Source: Sphingopyxis sp. JAI108 (GTDB taxonomy: Bacteria; Pseudomonadota; Alphaproteobacteria; Sphingomonadales; Sphingomonadaceae). From it: a stretch of 64,000 bases of DNA. The stretch is taken from contig NZ_JACCCJ010000001.1 of the NCBI RefSeq assembly GCF_013410105.1, positions 992,001 to 1,056,000 of the forward strand, read 5' to 3'. The position numbers and the translations under genes are program-made. The notes under the pieces were generated by a model, which did not search any database, was not told where the DNA came from, and saw only the letters and a program-made list of their open reading frames with translations. Positions within the stretch are counted from its first letter, which is position 1, and each line of letters starts with the position of its first letter. Below, one piece after another: positions 10,001 to 16,647 of this stretch.

Positions 10001-11777
10001 GTCCTGACACCGCGATGCGCGCGGTGCCACCGACGCCGTCGCCCGACTGGACGAGGCCGATGCCCCCGGTGCCAGTCGCGTCGAGCGACAGCAATGTTAC
10101 CGGGCCGACGGTGCCGCCATTCGCCACGGTCAGGGTGGCGGTGCCGCCGATGCCGTCGCCGCTGACCGCCGGTGGGGCGCCGGCGAAGCTGTTGTCCCCG
10201 CTCCCCAGCGCATTGATGAAGATGTTGCCGGCCGTCAGCGTGCTGCCCGCATTGCTGACCGAGATGCTTGCCGCGCCGCCGCGTCCGGTCCCGGCCGCGC
10301 CGTTGGAGCCGAGGTCGGCGACGCCATTGGCTTCGACCGTGACGCCCGAAGAGGTCACGCTGCCGCCGGTGATCGTCAGGGCGGCGGTGCCGCCCTGGCT
10401 GTCGCCAGTGAGGGCGTCGGGCGTGCCCGATGCCGATATGGTCAGCGCGCCGGGCGCCGCGAGCGATCCGCCGGAAACGTTCACCGCTGCGTTGCCGGGC
10501 GTACCGCCGCGGCCCCCCGACTGGACGGTGAAGCTTCCTGTCGCGCCGCCCGACTGGTTCGGCCCGATGCCGACGGTCGCGCTGACGTCACCGATGAAAG
10601 TCCCGTTGCCTTCGACGAAGAACTGACCCTCCGACGACAGCGGGGAGGGCGAGGGCGGAAGCGTTTGCGTCGGCGCGGCGGTGAACGCGCCGCTGGCGCG
10701 CGCGATCGTGTCGCTCCGGAACAATGTATCGCCCGCGGTGATGTTCGCGGCGGTCGCATTGGCCGGCGTCGCATCGAGTTCGCCCGCGGTGATATTATAG
10801 CCCGCCGACAGCCGCACCGCGCCATCGGGGTCGACCTGCGCCGAGAGCGCGTCGTCATAGCCGATCGCCCCGCTGACCAGCATCGTGACCGCGTCGTTCT
10901 TGGGAATCGCGACCATGTAGACGCGGCTTTGATTGCCGTTGGTGTCCAGATGCGCCGGGCCGGTTGTCGTGCCCGAATGGTCGATGACGTTGCCGCCTTC
11001 GGCGCCGACAAGGACGTTGATGTCGAACAATCCGCCGTTGATCCGGATATCGGCCTGTTCCCCGGCCACATAGGCGGCCGATCCGTCGACACGGACGTCT
11101 CCCGCCTGCACGACGCGCGGCGCGACAAGCGCGACATAGCTGTTGCCCGGACTGCCCACGATATTGGCGTTGATCGCGCCGTTCACGGTGACGGCGGAGG
11201 TGCTGCCCGAAGCGCCGCGGAAGCGTATCTCGCCGCCCGGACCGAACAGCCCGCCGGTCGTGACGATATCATTGGTGGTGAGAACAAGGCTGCCGACGTT
11301 GACCACGCCGCTCGCGCCGATCAATATGCCACCGGCGTTGTAGAACCAGATATTGCCGCCGCGCGGGCCGCTCGTCGAGCCAATATAGGAGTTGACCGTG
11401 CCGTTGAGCGCGATCTCGCGGCTGAGCGATCCGCCGCCGCCGTTCACGAAGCGGTTGAGTACGGTATAGTCGCCGGTGCCGACGAAATCCCAGTTTTCGC
11501 CGGCCGGAAGCAGGTCGATCGCGCCCCCGGTCGGGGCGGCGTCGGTCGGCACCCAATTGATGATGCTTTCCGCCCCGCCGACATTCACCGTCGTCGTGTT
11601 GGTCCCGCCATCGTTGCCGATCGAGCCGGCGCCCGAAACGAAGCTGCCCGAACCGGCGACTTGTGCCGACGCGGGTCCGCCATAGGCAAGCGCAGCGATC
11701 CCGGCCGCGATCGCGCAACTGGTCAACAGGCGCTGCTTGCCTTTGCGGACGGGCGAGAGGGTGGCGGTGGCACGCAT
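4029..11777 (-). CDS. Giant two-partner-secretion exoprotein (TpsA, filamentous haemagglutinin-like)
   Basis: A product of about 2,582 residues. The N-terminus is a Sec signal peptide (RKGKQRLLTSC, then a hydrophobic stretch ending PASAQ), followed by a TPS/haemagglutination-activity domain over roughly residues 45-290, recognisable by NAGGILIGASGVVNVGSL. From about residue 460 to 1390 there are at least 14 copies of a GxGG-TA-hxhx-GG motif separated by Gly/Ser-rich spacers; the rest is beta-helix-like repeats of the type GGDIxLxAxG. Two cysteines lie close together near the C-terminus (NGCLISSPTVC), before an acidic, proline-ending tail. I chose the ATG at 11777 over 11804 because GAGGA precedes it at good spacing. 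The partner transporter gene is immediately upstream. Expected at the cell surface or released; the ligand or function is unknown. Confidence 0.9.
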   Translation of the reverse strand: MRATATLSPVRKGKQRLLTSCAIAAGIAALAYGGPASAQVAGSGSFVSGAGSIGNDGGTNTTTVNVGGAESIINWVPTDAAPTGGAIDLLPAGENWDFVGTGDYTVLNRFVNGGGGSLSREIALNGTVNSYIGSTSGPRGGNIWFYNAGGILIGASGVVNVGSLVLTTNDIVTTGGLFGPGGEIRFRGASGSTSAVTVNGAINANIVGSPGNSYVALVAPRVVQAGDVRVDGSAAYVAGEQADIRINGGLFDINVLVGAEGGNVIDHSGTTTGPAHLDTNGNQSRVYMVAIPKNDAVTMLVSGAIGYDDALSAQVDPDGAVRLSAGYNITAGELDATPANATAANITAGDTLFRSDTIARASGAFTAAPTQTLPPSPSPLSSEGQFFVEGNGTFIGDVSATVGIGPNQSGGATGSFTVQSGGRGGTPGNAAVNVSGGSLAAPGALTISASGTPDALTGDSQGGTAALTITGGSVTSSGVTVEANGVADLGSNGAAGTGRGGAASISVSNAGSTLTAGNIFINALGSGDNSFAGAPPAVSGDGIGGTATLTVANGGTVGPVTLLSLDATGTGGIGLVQSGDGVGGTARIAVSGPGSFLSATQSFVEAGGDGGGSIGPFETQNGGDGIGGTAEMLINADAASTVSAGQLLASALGRGGDASGAEDVIGGDAVGGTATLTVDGGVDAQFTAITLNASALAGSAFSPSGTTGQTGNASANDVTISATGGSTIASGGFINLFAVGMGVAGENFGTGSGGNIAVSATAGGAITTANALTAQAMGGSMSSATATSAGNGIGGDIGFIADGGTIQAEVYDVDASSDTANVTGTGGTAQGGTIDLLASGGGQIVATLDALNTLTASARSGVSAAGTAATGGSIQLIADAGTIDLGVGADLSADGRSGGAATSGANNPTGTGGSILIRVEADASDSSRIDAGDLFATADGQAQAESELPPGAEPPAGNAQGGTMTMVVAGGTFTGNVIELSANGGTGDGGSGTGTGGTATFTQTGGTVSVSDISIAADGFGGTMQDLSGTGVGGVATIDLSGGTITAADITASASGQGGFGLPGDDFDPLNIVAGGDGGIGRGGTATISIGGTAVVDASVIQASALGTGGDGGPFDSFFTGTPGTPGNAGDGIGGEATVNMGGGTTTASSVLADASGVGGGGGGSFFSSSGGPATGIGVGGTGGTGRGGTATIALETPIDGVGATSSVALGTGGAGGIHNVGGDGGDGFGGTAQAIVTGFEAGSLAVTIDSTGTGGNGADGNDGAGGLGGNGTGGTSRIAADGAGASLTAVQSNLVSGGIGGNGGAGGLGFSSFPAIAPDGGDGGDGQGGTIEIAANEGGTVSLGLDGGDFVSLSSSGSGGAGGAGSNSSFGEGNQSGSGGDGGAGTGGTVRLVATGGTITSNGEAVDIAASGVSGEGGSGGIGQGGGVDGGLGNMDQTTGGRVVIETAVGASGAGQVDLGPTSIAANGDFAGRIESRSGGNINFAGLTAEALGIAAPTNNDTDTALAGIFVAPTGGTIASQGDVTLTTDGSIGVHAQSNGIFDVDGTLTIDAGDQIDIRHDGREGQAPTLRASESLIATAPTSISGAPGSLIAAGGTLSLTTSGTIGVDGLAGGDITLTSAGATTVEHAEAVNDFNANATSFATGLNSIITGGDIDIVAPGAVDLGNSSAGGFVQVSGQSIAFNNIDAGLSVSLSANGAAPGAEGISGGSIAAGGDINLFANSIALTGAVTGDASFFAFGTGGAVSVNGADVDGTISIFSADDLSGSFIAGGDIFLNSDGSIDASAQANGGYVNGNGLATEGNLFVIAAGDAALTDSSAARMFGVSAGGTASIDGGIAGEDMLVVAGTTASLTDVSVGDDVTVNAPGNIDAVNVSATGAGADTHILGLSSGSGSPIFTIGVGEGTEGINGADIVMASANGAIDAAALSAGDDILLNAANGIAVNGATTLGLGTTGGDSSIRTQGGATTLAGIDSFSDVVVDAAGLANLTGVVTAGRDTIIDAQDVTLAALTDPGGDAVPTLDADGDVVVNSAAGIAGGGVRALGDVALTADTAIGLTSVEGQNVALTGTNGIDVQQANVLGTADLDSSDGDIRIGSLLASGPINASADAIRIEGGGNLAFASLATDVGDAYVRANGDLSVADGNIAGTADLGTQGEGMSIGTLAAANAILANSGGFLNLDTVTVTGSIDASALASLGVTGIVTGQSIALASANITIDPAGRVGTAGVTQQLSVANNNSDNQTFVGGASGTSVAGYHIDADELTRLYGNQIEIFAPAVQAAGGASVGSAAPPDVVVDGFTMTGGAAGSNLGANGALTIRTPGKMRVIGNVELTGLTDANALNLVAGDALEVILGQGSVRLVNGADPAGQLNMVSDDIIVATAEAIADVGAATSTAAINTRLEQNDGILLDEGALFARGIRAEVVGGFYVQNSGAGTDFAQRRGLTFGAGGLDVVTQGPSRIVVNGVQLGTNGQVTGLDTLQLLTIGGTAPVAGSYDPRSTVNGCLISSPTVCATVAIDIDNNFPVQDVIEEIDGDEDSAGEGNSLPQPLITMREVDPLTGAPLLDDPVTGAGNDDLWTPPAQ

Positions 11778-11807
11778 GTCGATTGTCCTCGATGCAAAGC
11801 TCATGGG

Positions 11808-13631
11808 TCAGCGCGCCCGCACGCCGAACTGGGTGGTCAACGATAGAAGCAGCCGCGGATCGGGTTTTTCGGTCAGGAAGCCGCCGCGGTTGAGCGGCAC
11901 GGCCAGCGTCACGTCGAGCCGGCCGAGGTCGCCATAGGCGACGCGCACGCCGCCGCCCGCCGAATAGAGTTTCTGTGGGTCGAGCCCGTCGAACGCGGCA
12001 TCCTCGTTCCAAACCCAGGCGGCGTCGAAAAAGGCAAAGGGTTGGAAGGCGAAGGCTTTCGTGTTGGCGGGGACGAACGAGCCGTAGCGCGCCTCGAGTG
12101 CCACCGCGACGCCGCTGTCTCCGATCACCGTGCCGGGATCGAAGCCGCGCCCGACAGTGAAATTGCCGCCCGAAAATTCTTCATAGGCAAGCAGCGGATC
12201 GTTGGTCCATTGCGCGCGGGGCGCGGCCGACAGGGTGAATAATTTTGCCGGCCGCCATTCGGCGAGCGCATTGGCGCGGACAAGGAAGGCGTCGGGCTTG
12301 CCCTCGATGCGCGTCAGTGGCACCGCGCCCGGCAGGAAGCATGCCGTGCCGCCGGGACCGCAATCGTCGCTGGCACCGAGGAAGGAGACGCCCTGTCGTG
12401 CCTCGAGCGAAGTGGCGAGCGACCAGCGCGGTTCGCTGGGATTATAGCCGCCGCGGCCGGCGATCGAGTCGGGATCGATCCAGTTCGCGTCAGCGCGCAG
12501 GCTGAAGACGCGCAGCCGGTCCTTGTTGAGCGGCACGCCGGTCAGGCTGATATCCTGATCGATGATATCGAGCCCGCCACCGACGGAAACGCGCTGGGCT
12601 TGCGTCAGTACGAGCGGATAGGAACCGAACAGACTGACGACCTGCGTGTTCGATTTGATCGGCAGGCCGGTGAGGTCCGGCCGGGTCCAGGCGTAGGTAT
12701 AGCTGGCGCCAAGGCGCAGCCCCTCGCCGCCGACGCGGAATTCGTGTGACGCCTGCACGACTTTCTGCTCATCGAAATCGGGGGTCGCATAGAAGCCGAC
12801 TGTGGTGAGGTCGCCCATCCCGGTCAGGCCGGTGAAACGCGCGCGCGCGTTGCCGCCCCATCGGCCGACGTCGCGCGATCCGAAATTCTGCGCATTGAAG
12901 TCGAAGATGATGGGGGTGCGCGTAACGGTGACTTCGCCCACGACTTCGCCGGGAACCGCGCCGGGACGCAAGGTCAGCCGCGCGTCCATGCCCGGAATGT
13001 CGCGCGCCAGCAGCAGATAGCGTTCGGCATCGGCGATATTGAAAACCGGCGCATCGTCGAGCCGCGAGAGATAGCGTTGCAACAGCTTTTCGTTGGCGCC
13101 AGCGTCGCCGCGCACCTCGATCCGCGTCATCCGCGCCGAAAGGATGTCGAGCCGGACGATTCCGTCGCCGATCGTCTGCGGCGGCACGCGGACGGCGGCG
13201 AGATAGCCTTGCGACCGCAGGATGGTCGCGGCGCGGTCGCGAATCTCGCATATCGCGGAAATCGGGAGATCCTGCCCGACGCGACCGGCCCAGCTCGGCG
13301 CGAGCAGCCCATTGTCGATGCCTTCGACGGTCGAAAATTCCACTGCGCGCAGCGTGAAGCGGACATTGGCGAATTCGGGATTGGCGAGCGGGCAGGGCGC
13401 GCGTTCGATGCCGTCGTCGATCGCGACGATCTGCTCACCGGGCTGCGCGGCGGGAGGAAGCGTCGGGCGCTGGATTTCCTCGCGCGTGGGGATTTGCGGG
13501 GTCGCCTGCGCCCACAGGGCGGCGGGCAGGACCGCCGCGATCAGTCCCGCCGAACCGGCCAATATCCTGCGGATATCCGCGTGCCTGGACCTCGCGGCCG
13601 CATGAACTCCCATATCCCCCGCCACGGCCAT
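11808..13631 (-). CDS. ShlB/FhaC/HecB-type outer-membrane transporter (TpsB)
   Basis: The 607-residue product is an Omp85-superfamily two-partner-secretion translocator that exports a TpsA across the outer membrane. After a signal peptide (ILAGSAGLIAAVLPAALWAQ) comes a proline-rich linker, a POTRA region around residues 60-220 (for example GYLAAVRVPPQTIGDGIVRLDILSARM) and a C-terminal 16-stranded barrel with many aromatic-ended strands; the chain ends LSLTTQFGVRAR. The start at 13631 is preceded by AAGGGG with five-base spacing; 13676 is an alternative giving 15 extra residues. It stops just before the exoprotein gene, which it surely serves. Upstream, 176 bases separate it from the FecR-like gene, so it may have its own promoter. 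Confidence 0.93.
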   Translation of the reverse strand: MAVAGDMGVHAAARSRHADIRRILAGSAGLIAAVLPAALWAQATPQIPTREEIQRPTLPPAAQPGEQIVAIDDGIERAPCPLANPEFANVRFTLRAVEFSTVEGIDNGLLAPSWAGRVGQDLPISAICEIRDRAATILRSQGYLAAVRVPPQTIGDGIVRLDILSARMTRIEVRGDAGANEKLLQRYLSRLDDAPVFNIADAERYLLLARDIPGMDARLTLRPGAVPGEVVGEVTVTRTPIIFDFNAQNFGSRDVGRWGGNARARFTGLTGMGDLTTVGFYATPDFDEQKVVQASHEFRVGGEGLRLGASYTYAWTRPDLTGLPIKSNTQVVSLFGSYPLVLTQAQRVSVGGGLDIIDQDISLTGVPLNKDRLRVFSLRADANWIDPDSIAGRGGYNPSEPRWSLATSLEARQGVSFLGASDDCGPGGTACFLPGAVPLTRIEGKPDAFLVRANALAEWRPAKLFTLSAAPRAQWTNDPLLAYEEFSGGNFTVGRGFDPGTVIGDSGVAVALEARYGSFVPANTKAFAFQPFAFFDAAWVWNEDAAFDGLDPQKLYSAGGGVRVAYGDLGRLDVTLAVPLNRGGFLTEKPDPRLLLSLTTQFGVRAR

Positions 13632-13807
13632 CACCACCCCTTGCGTTCCGGCGCACCGCCATTGCGGTGCGCCCATGTCATTGGCTCCACCAGTGTCCGG
13701 CGCAGCTATTTTCGACCCAAGGAAGGTTCCGCCACGCGACAGGCGGTATTTCCCGGGAAGATATCAGACGGATAGAGCGCGTTCAATTGCGCCCCAGCCG
13801 TCCCGCC

Positions 13808-14566
13808 TCAACCCGCCTCCGCTTCCGACATCGTATCGACGAGGCGGTCAAGCTGCGGCGTGCAACCCTTTGTCATCAGCATGTCGATCGATCCTTCGAC
13901 CGTATCGGGCGCGTTTTCCACGGCGGCGAAACGCACGGTCACCGGTTGCGCCAGCCCGCCGCCCGAGAGGCGATAGTCGGCGCCATATTGCACCGGCAGG
14001 ATGTCGGTCGGCCATTTGCGGAAATTGGCGCCATCGACGATCGCGACGGTCGTCTTCTTGCCGCCGCTTTCGATCTCGAGCGCGGTATCGCCCTGCATAT
14101 TGGGGCGCCACAGCATCAGCACCGCGGGATCGAGGACGCAGAAGGTCCCGCCCTCGCGATAGTCGAGCAGCCAGAGATTGGGCGCGCGGAGTTCGGCAGG
14201 CATTTGCGTCACACCTTCGCGCGAAAATCCGCCGCGTGACCGCATCGTCGGCCCCTTCGCGAGCATGCGCGTTACGTTGCCGCCGAGCGACTGGCTCGCC
14301 TGCACGGTTCCCGTGGCACCAAAGGTGCCGGGCCCCGAAAGCGTGCGCGTTTTACCCGACTGCATCAACACGATCCGGTCGCCCGCCACGAGGGTCAGCT
14401 TATCGGCCGGCTTGAGCCGCGCCCCGGTCGGGTATTTGGCCGCCGACGGGCCGGTCGATCGGACGACCATCGATTGCGCGGCGGCGGCGGAAACCATCGT
14501 CATGGCGGCGACGGCAGCGGTGGCGGCCAAGCCAAAGCGGCGCATCCGGAAGTCAGGAAAGGACAT
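13808..14566 (-). CDS. Exported FecR-like protein of unknown function
   Basis: The 252-residue product has a clear signal peptide (RRFGLAATAAVAAMTMVSAAAAQ). Residues 35-85 (AGDRIVLMQSGKTRTLSGPGTF and its surroundings) resemble the beta-sandwich FecR/LysM-like segment in which a glycine-aspartate turn precedes a 'tag, length, glycine' strand, so I call it FecR-like, but this is a weak fold-level resemblance and no iron-sensing role follows. The middle contains a single cysteine (GGTFCVLDP) and another near the end (TKGCTPQLD), which could form a disulfide. Its start overlaps the end of the cyclase gene by 14 bases, implying translational coupling, so it probably works with the CHASE2 sensor in the periplasm. 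Confidence 0.65.
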   Translation of the reverse strand: MSFPDFRMRRFGLAATAAVAAMTMVSAAAAQSMVVRSTGPSAAKYPTGARLKPADKLTLVAGDRIVLMQSGKTRTLSGPGTFGATGTVQASQSLGGNVTRMLAKGPTMRSRGGFSREGVTQMPAELRAPNLWLLDYREGGTFCVLDPAVLMLWRPNMQGDTALEIESGGKKTTVAIVDGANFRKWPTDILPVQYGADYRLSGGGLAQPVTVRFAAVENAPDTVEGSIDMLMTKGCTPQLDRLVDTMSEAEAG

Positions 14567-16643
14567 AGCTTTCTCCCTCTTTGGTCTGGTTCAGGCGTTC
14601 GATCAGGAACAGGATGGATGCGTCCTGGGCGAATTCCGCGGCCAATGCTGTGGCGGCGGTCACATGGGTATTTTTATCGCCCGCCGCGTGCGCCGCGACA
14701 AGCGCCGCGATCTGCGCGCGCCGTTCCGGGACAAGATCGGGGCGCGGGGTGAAAAGGTCGACCGGCTGCGCGCGCCCGCGCAGCGTGACGCGGCCCATGG
14801 GCACGAGGTCGTCGCGGCCCGAGCGCGCGGCGGCTTCGGCCGAGATCAGCACGCCGGTCTTCAGGCTCTTGTTCGCCGCCTCGAGCCGCGAGGCGGTGTT
14901 CATGCTGTCGCCGAGCGCGGTATATTGGATGCGCCCCTCGCCGCCGAAATTGCCGACGATCGCGTCGCCGACATGCAGGCCGACGCGCGTCATGCCGATC
15001 GGGGGCACGTCTTCGGCGGCGAGGTCGGTGCGGAATTTCTCGCCCGCTTCGTACATCGCGAGCGCCGCCGCGGCCGCCCGCTCGCCATCGTCAGGCCGGC
15101 TGAGCGGCGCGCCCCAGAAGGCGACGACGGCGTCGCCGACGAACTTGTCGATCGTCCCGCCATGGTCGAGCACGATGTCGGAGAGGCGGTCGAGATATTC
15201 GTTGAGCAGCCGCGCGACGGTTTCGGGGGTCACCGCGTGGCTCAATTTGGTGAAGCCTTCGAGGTCGGTGAAGACGCAGAAGATGTTGCGCCGCTCGCCG
15301 TGCAGCGAGAGCTGGTCGGGGTCGCGCAAAATCTGCGCCGCGACGTCGGCGGGCAGATATTTGCCGAGCGCCGATTGCGCGAAGGCGCGCTGGCGCGACC
15401 CGATCGTGCGCGCCGCGGTGCCGACCGCAGCATAGCCGAACAGCCAGCCGACTGCCCAGCCGAAGGTCGGCAGCGTCGTCGTGTCGATGCCGTGCCCCTG
15501 CAGCCAGAAGGGGAAGGCGATGAAGAAGGCCATCTGACCGAGGAAAGCGAGCGCGACCCAGCGCGCGCGCAGGTCGATCAGGCTGGTGAGCCCGCCCGCG
15601 ACGACGATCAGAACCGCGAGCGCCCAGAGCGCGGGTCCCGGGATCGGGCGCGGCCAGGCATTGTCGAGTTGCTGCGCGAGCATATGCGCGTGAACCTCGA
15701 GCCCGATCATCGTTTCATGCTGGCCGGTGATCGCGTCGGGAAAGCGGCTGAGCGGCGTGTTGAACTGATCATTGTCGATGATGTCGCCGCCGATCAGCAC
15801 ATAGCGGCCCTTGACCAGCTCCGCGAAAGCGCCGCGCATCTGGTCATCCATCGGCATCGCAAAGGTGTCGATCGGGATGTTGGCGAATACCGGTTCCTCC
15901 TGCCCCGCCGCGGCGCGTGCGGGGACGAGGAAGCGAATGCCCCCCTGAAAATCGGCATAGGCCGGATCGACCGGGGCCAGCGCATTCGCCATCAACGGCG
16001 GCAGATGCTTTGGCCGGTCGGGCCAGTTGCGGATCACGCCGTCGCCGTCGGTGCGGAACAGCACGCTCGTCGGCTTCGTCTTCGCGGTCGTCACATCGGC
16101 GAGATAGGATTCGAGATATTTCTGTTGTTCGTAGAAGATGGTTCTCGGATTGCTTGCCTGTTCGGCATAGGCCAGCCAAGTGGGCGTCTTCATCGCACGG
16201 AGCTGCGCTTTCAGTAAATCATCATCGGGGCGTGGCGAATCGAAGACGATATCGATGCCGATCGCTTTCGCGCCCATCTGGTCGAGATTGGCGAGTGCGT
16301 TCGCGAGCAAGGTCCGGTCGAGCGGCGAACGGATGCTGGTGCTGAACAGCGTCTCGTCATTATAAGTCACGAGGGTGATGCGCTTGTCCTGCCCGGCCTT
16401 AGGCGCCACCAGCGTTGCGCGCGCGTCGTAAAGCGCGCGCTCGGCGGCATCAGTCAGCGGCAGCTGCCAGCTGAAACGCGCGATCAGGATCGCGACTAGC
16501 AGAAAGACGATCGTCGCCGCCATCCGCGACGGGCCGAGCTGCATGACCAGCCGGCGGACGCGCTTGCCAAGCGGCACCGCAGCGCGCTTGTCCTCCTGCG
16601 CGGGCGGGGCCTCGGCCGGGATGATGGTTTCGGGCGCGTTCAT
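14553..16643 (-). CDS. CHASE2-domain adenylate/guanylate cyclase (membrane sensor)
   Basis: A 696-residue sensor. An N-terminal membrane helix (about residues 40-60, MAATIVFLLVAILIARF) leads to a periplasmic CHASE2 domain over roughly 65-320, containing KAIGIDIVFDSPRPDDD and a KGRYVLIGGDIIDNDQF stretch. Further membrane segments follow (about 335-420), then a class III nucleotidyl cyclase domain. The two metal-binding aspartates are D460 (CVFTDLEGFT) and D504 (DKFVGDAVVAFWG), 44 residues apart as in active cyclases, so it should make cAMP or cGMP from the NTP. What CHASE2 senses is not known. The ATG lies four bases after the stop of the CHAT gene, and its 3' end overlaps the FecR-like gene, making a tight operon. 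Confidence 0.92.
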   Translation of the reverse strand: MNAPETIIPAEAPPAQEDKRAAVPLGKRVRRLVMQLGPSRMAATIVFLLVAILIARFSWQLPLTDAAERALYDARATLVAPKAGQDKRITLVTYNDETLFSTSIRSPLDRTLLANALANLDQMGAKAIGIDIVFDSPRPDDDLLKAQLRAMKTPTWLAYAEQASNPRTIFYEQQKYLESYLADVTTAKTKPTSVLFRTDGDGVIRNWPDRPKHLPPLMANALAPVDPAYADFQGGIRFLVPARAAAGQEEPVFANIPIDTFAMPMDDQMRGAFAELVKGRYVLIGGDIIDNDQFNTPLSRFPDAITGQHETMIGLEVHAHMLAQQLDNAWPRPIPGPALWALAVLIVVAGGLTSLIDLRARWVALAFLGQMAFFIAFPFWLQGHGIDTTTLPTFGWAVGWLFGYAAVGTAARTIGSRQRAFAQSALGKYLPADVAAQILRDPDQLSLHGERRNIFCVFTDLEGFTKLSHAVTPETVARLLNEYLDRLSDIVLDHGGTIDKFVGDAVVAFWGAPLSRPDDGERAAAAALAMYEAGEKFRTDLAAEDVPPIGMTRVGLHVGDAIVGNFGGEGRIQYTALGDSMNTASRLEAANKSLKTGVLISAEAAARSGRDDLVPMGRVTLRGRAQPVDLFTPRPDLVPERRAQIAALVAAHAAGDKNTHVTAATALAAEFAQDASILFLIERLNQTKEGESYVLS

Positions 16644-16647
16644 CGGA

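Noticed and set aside
4410..10626. Several 300-500 codon open frames on the plus strand opposite the exoprotein gene
   Set aside because: They are made of low-complexity Ala/Arg/Pro or Pro/Ser and mirror the Gly-rich repeats of TpsA on the other strand.
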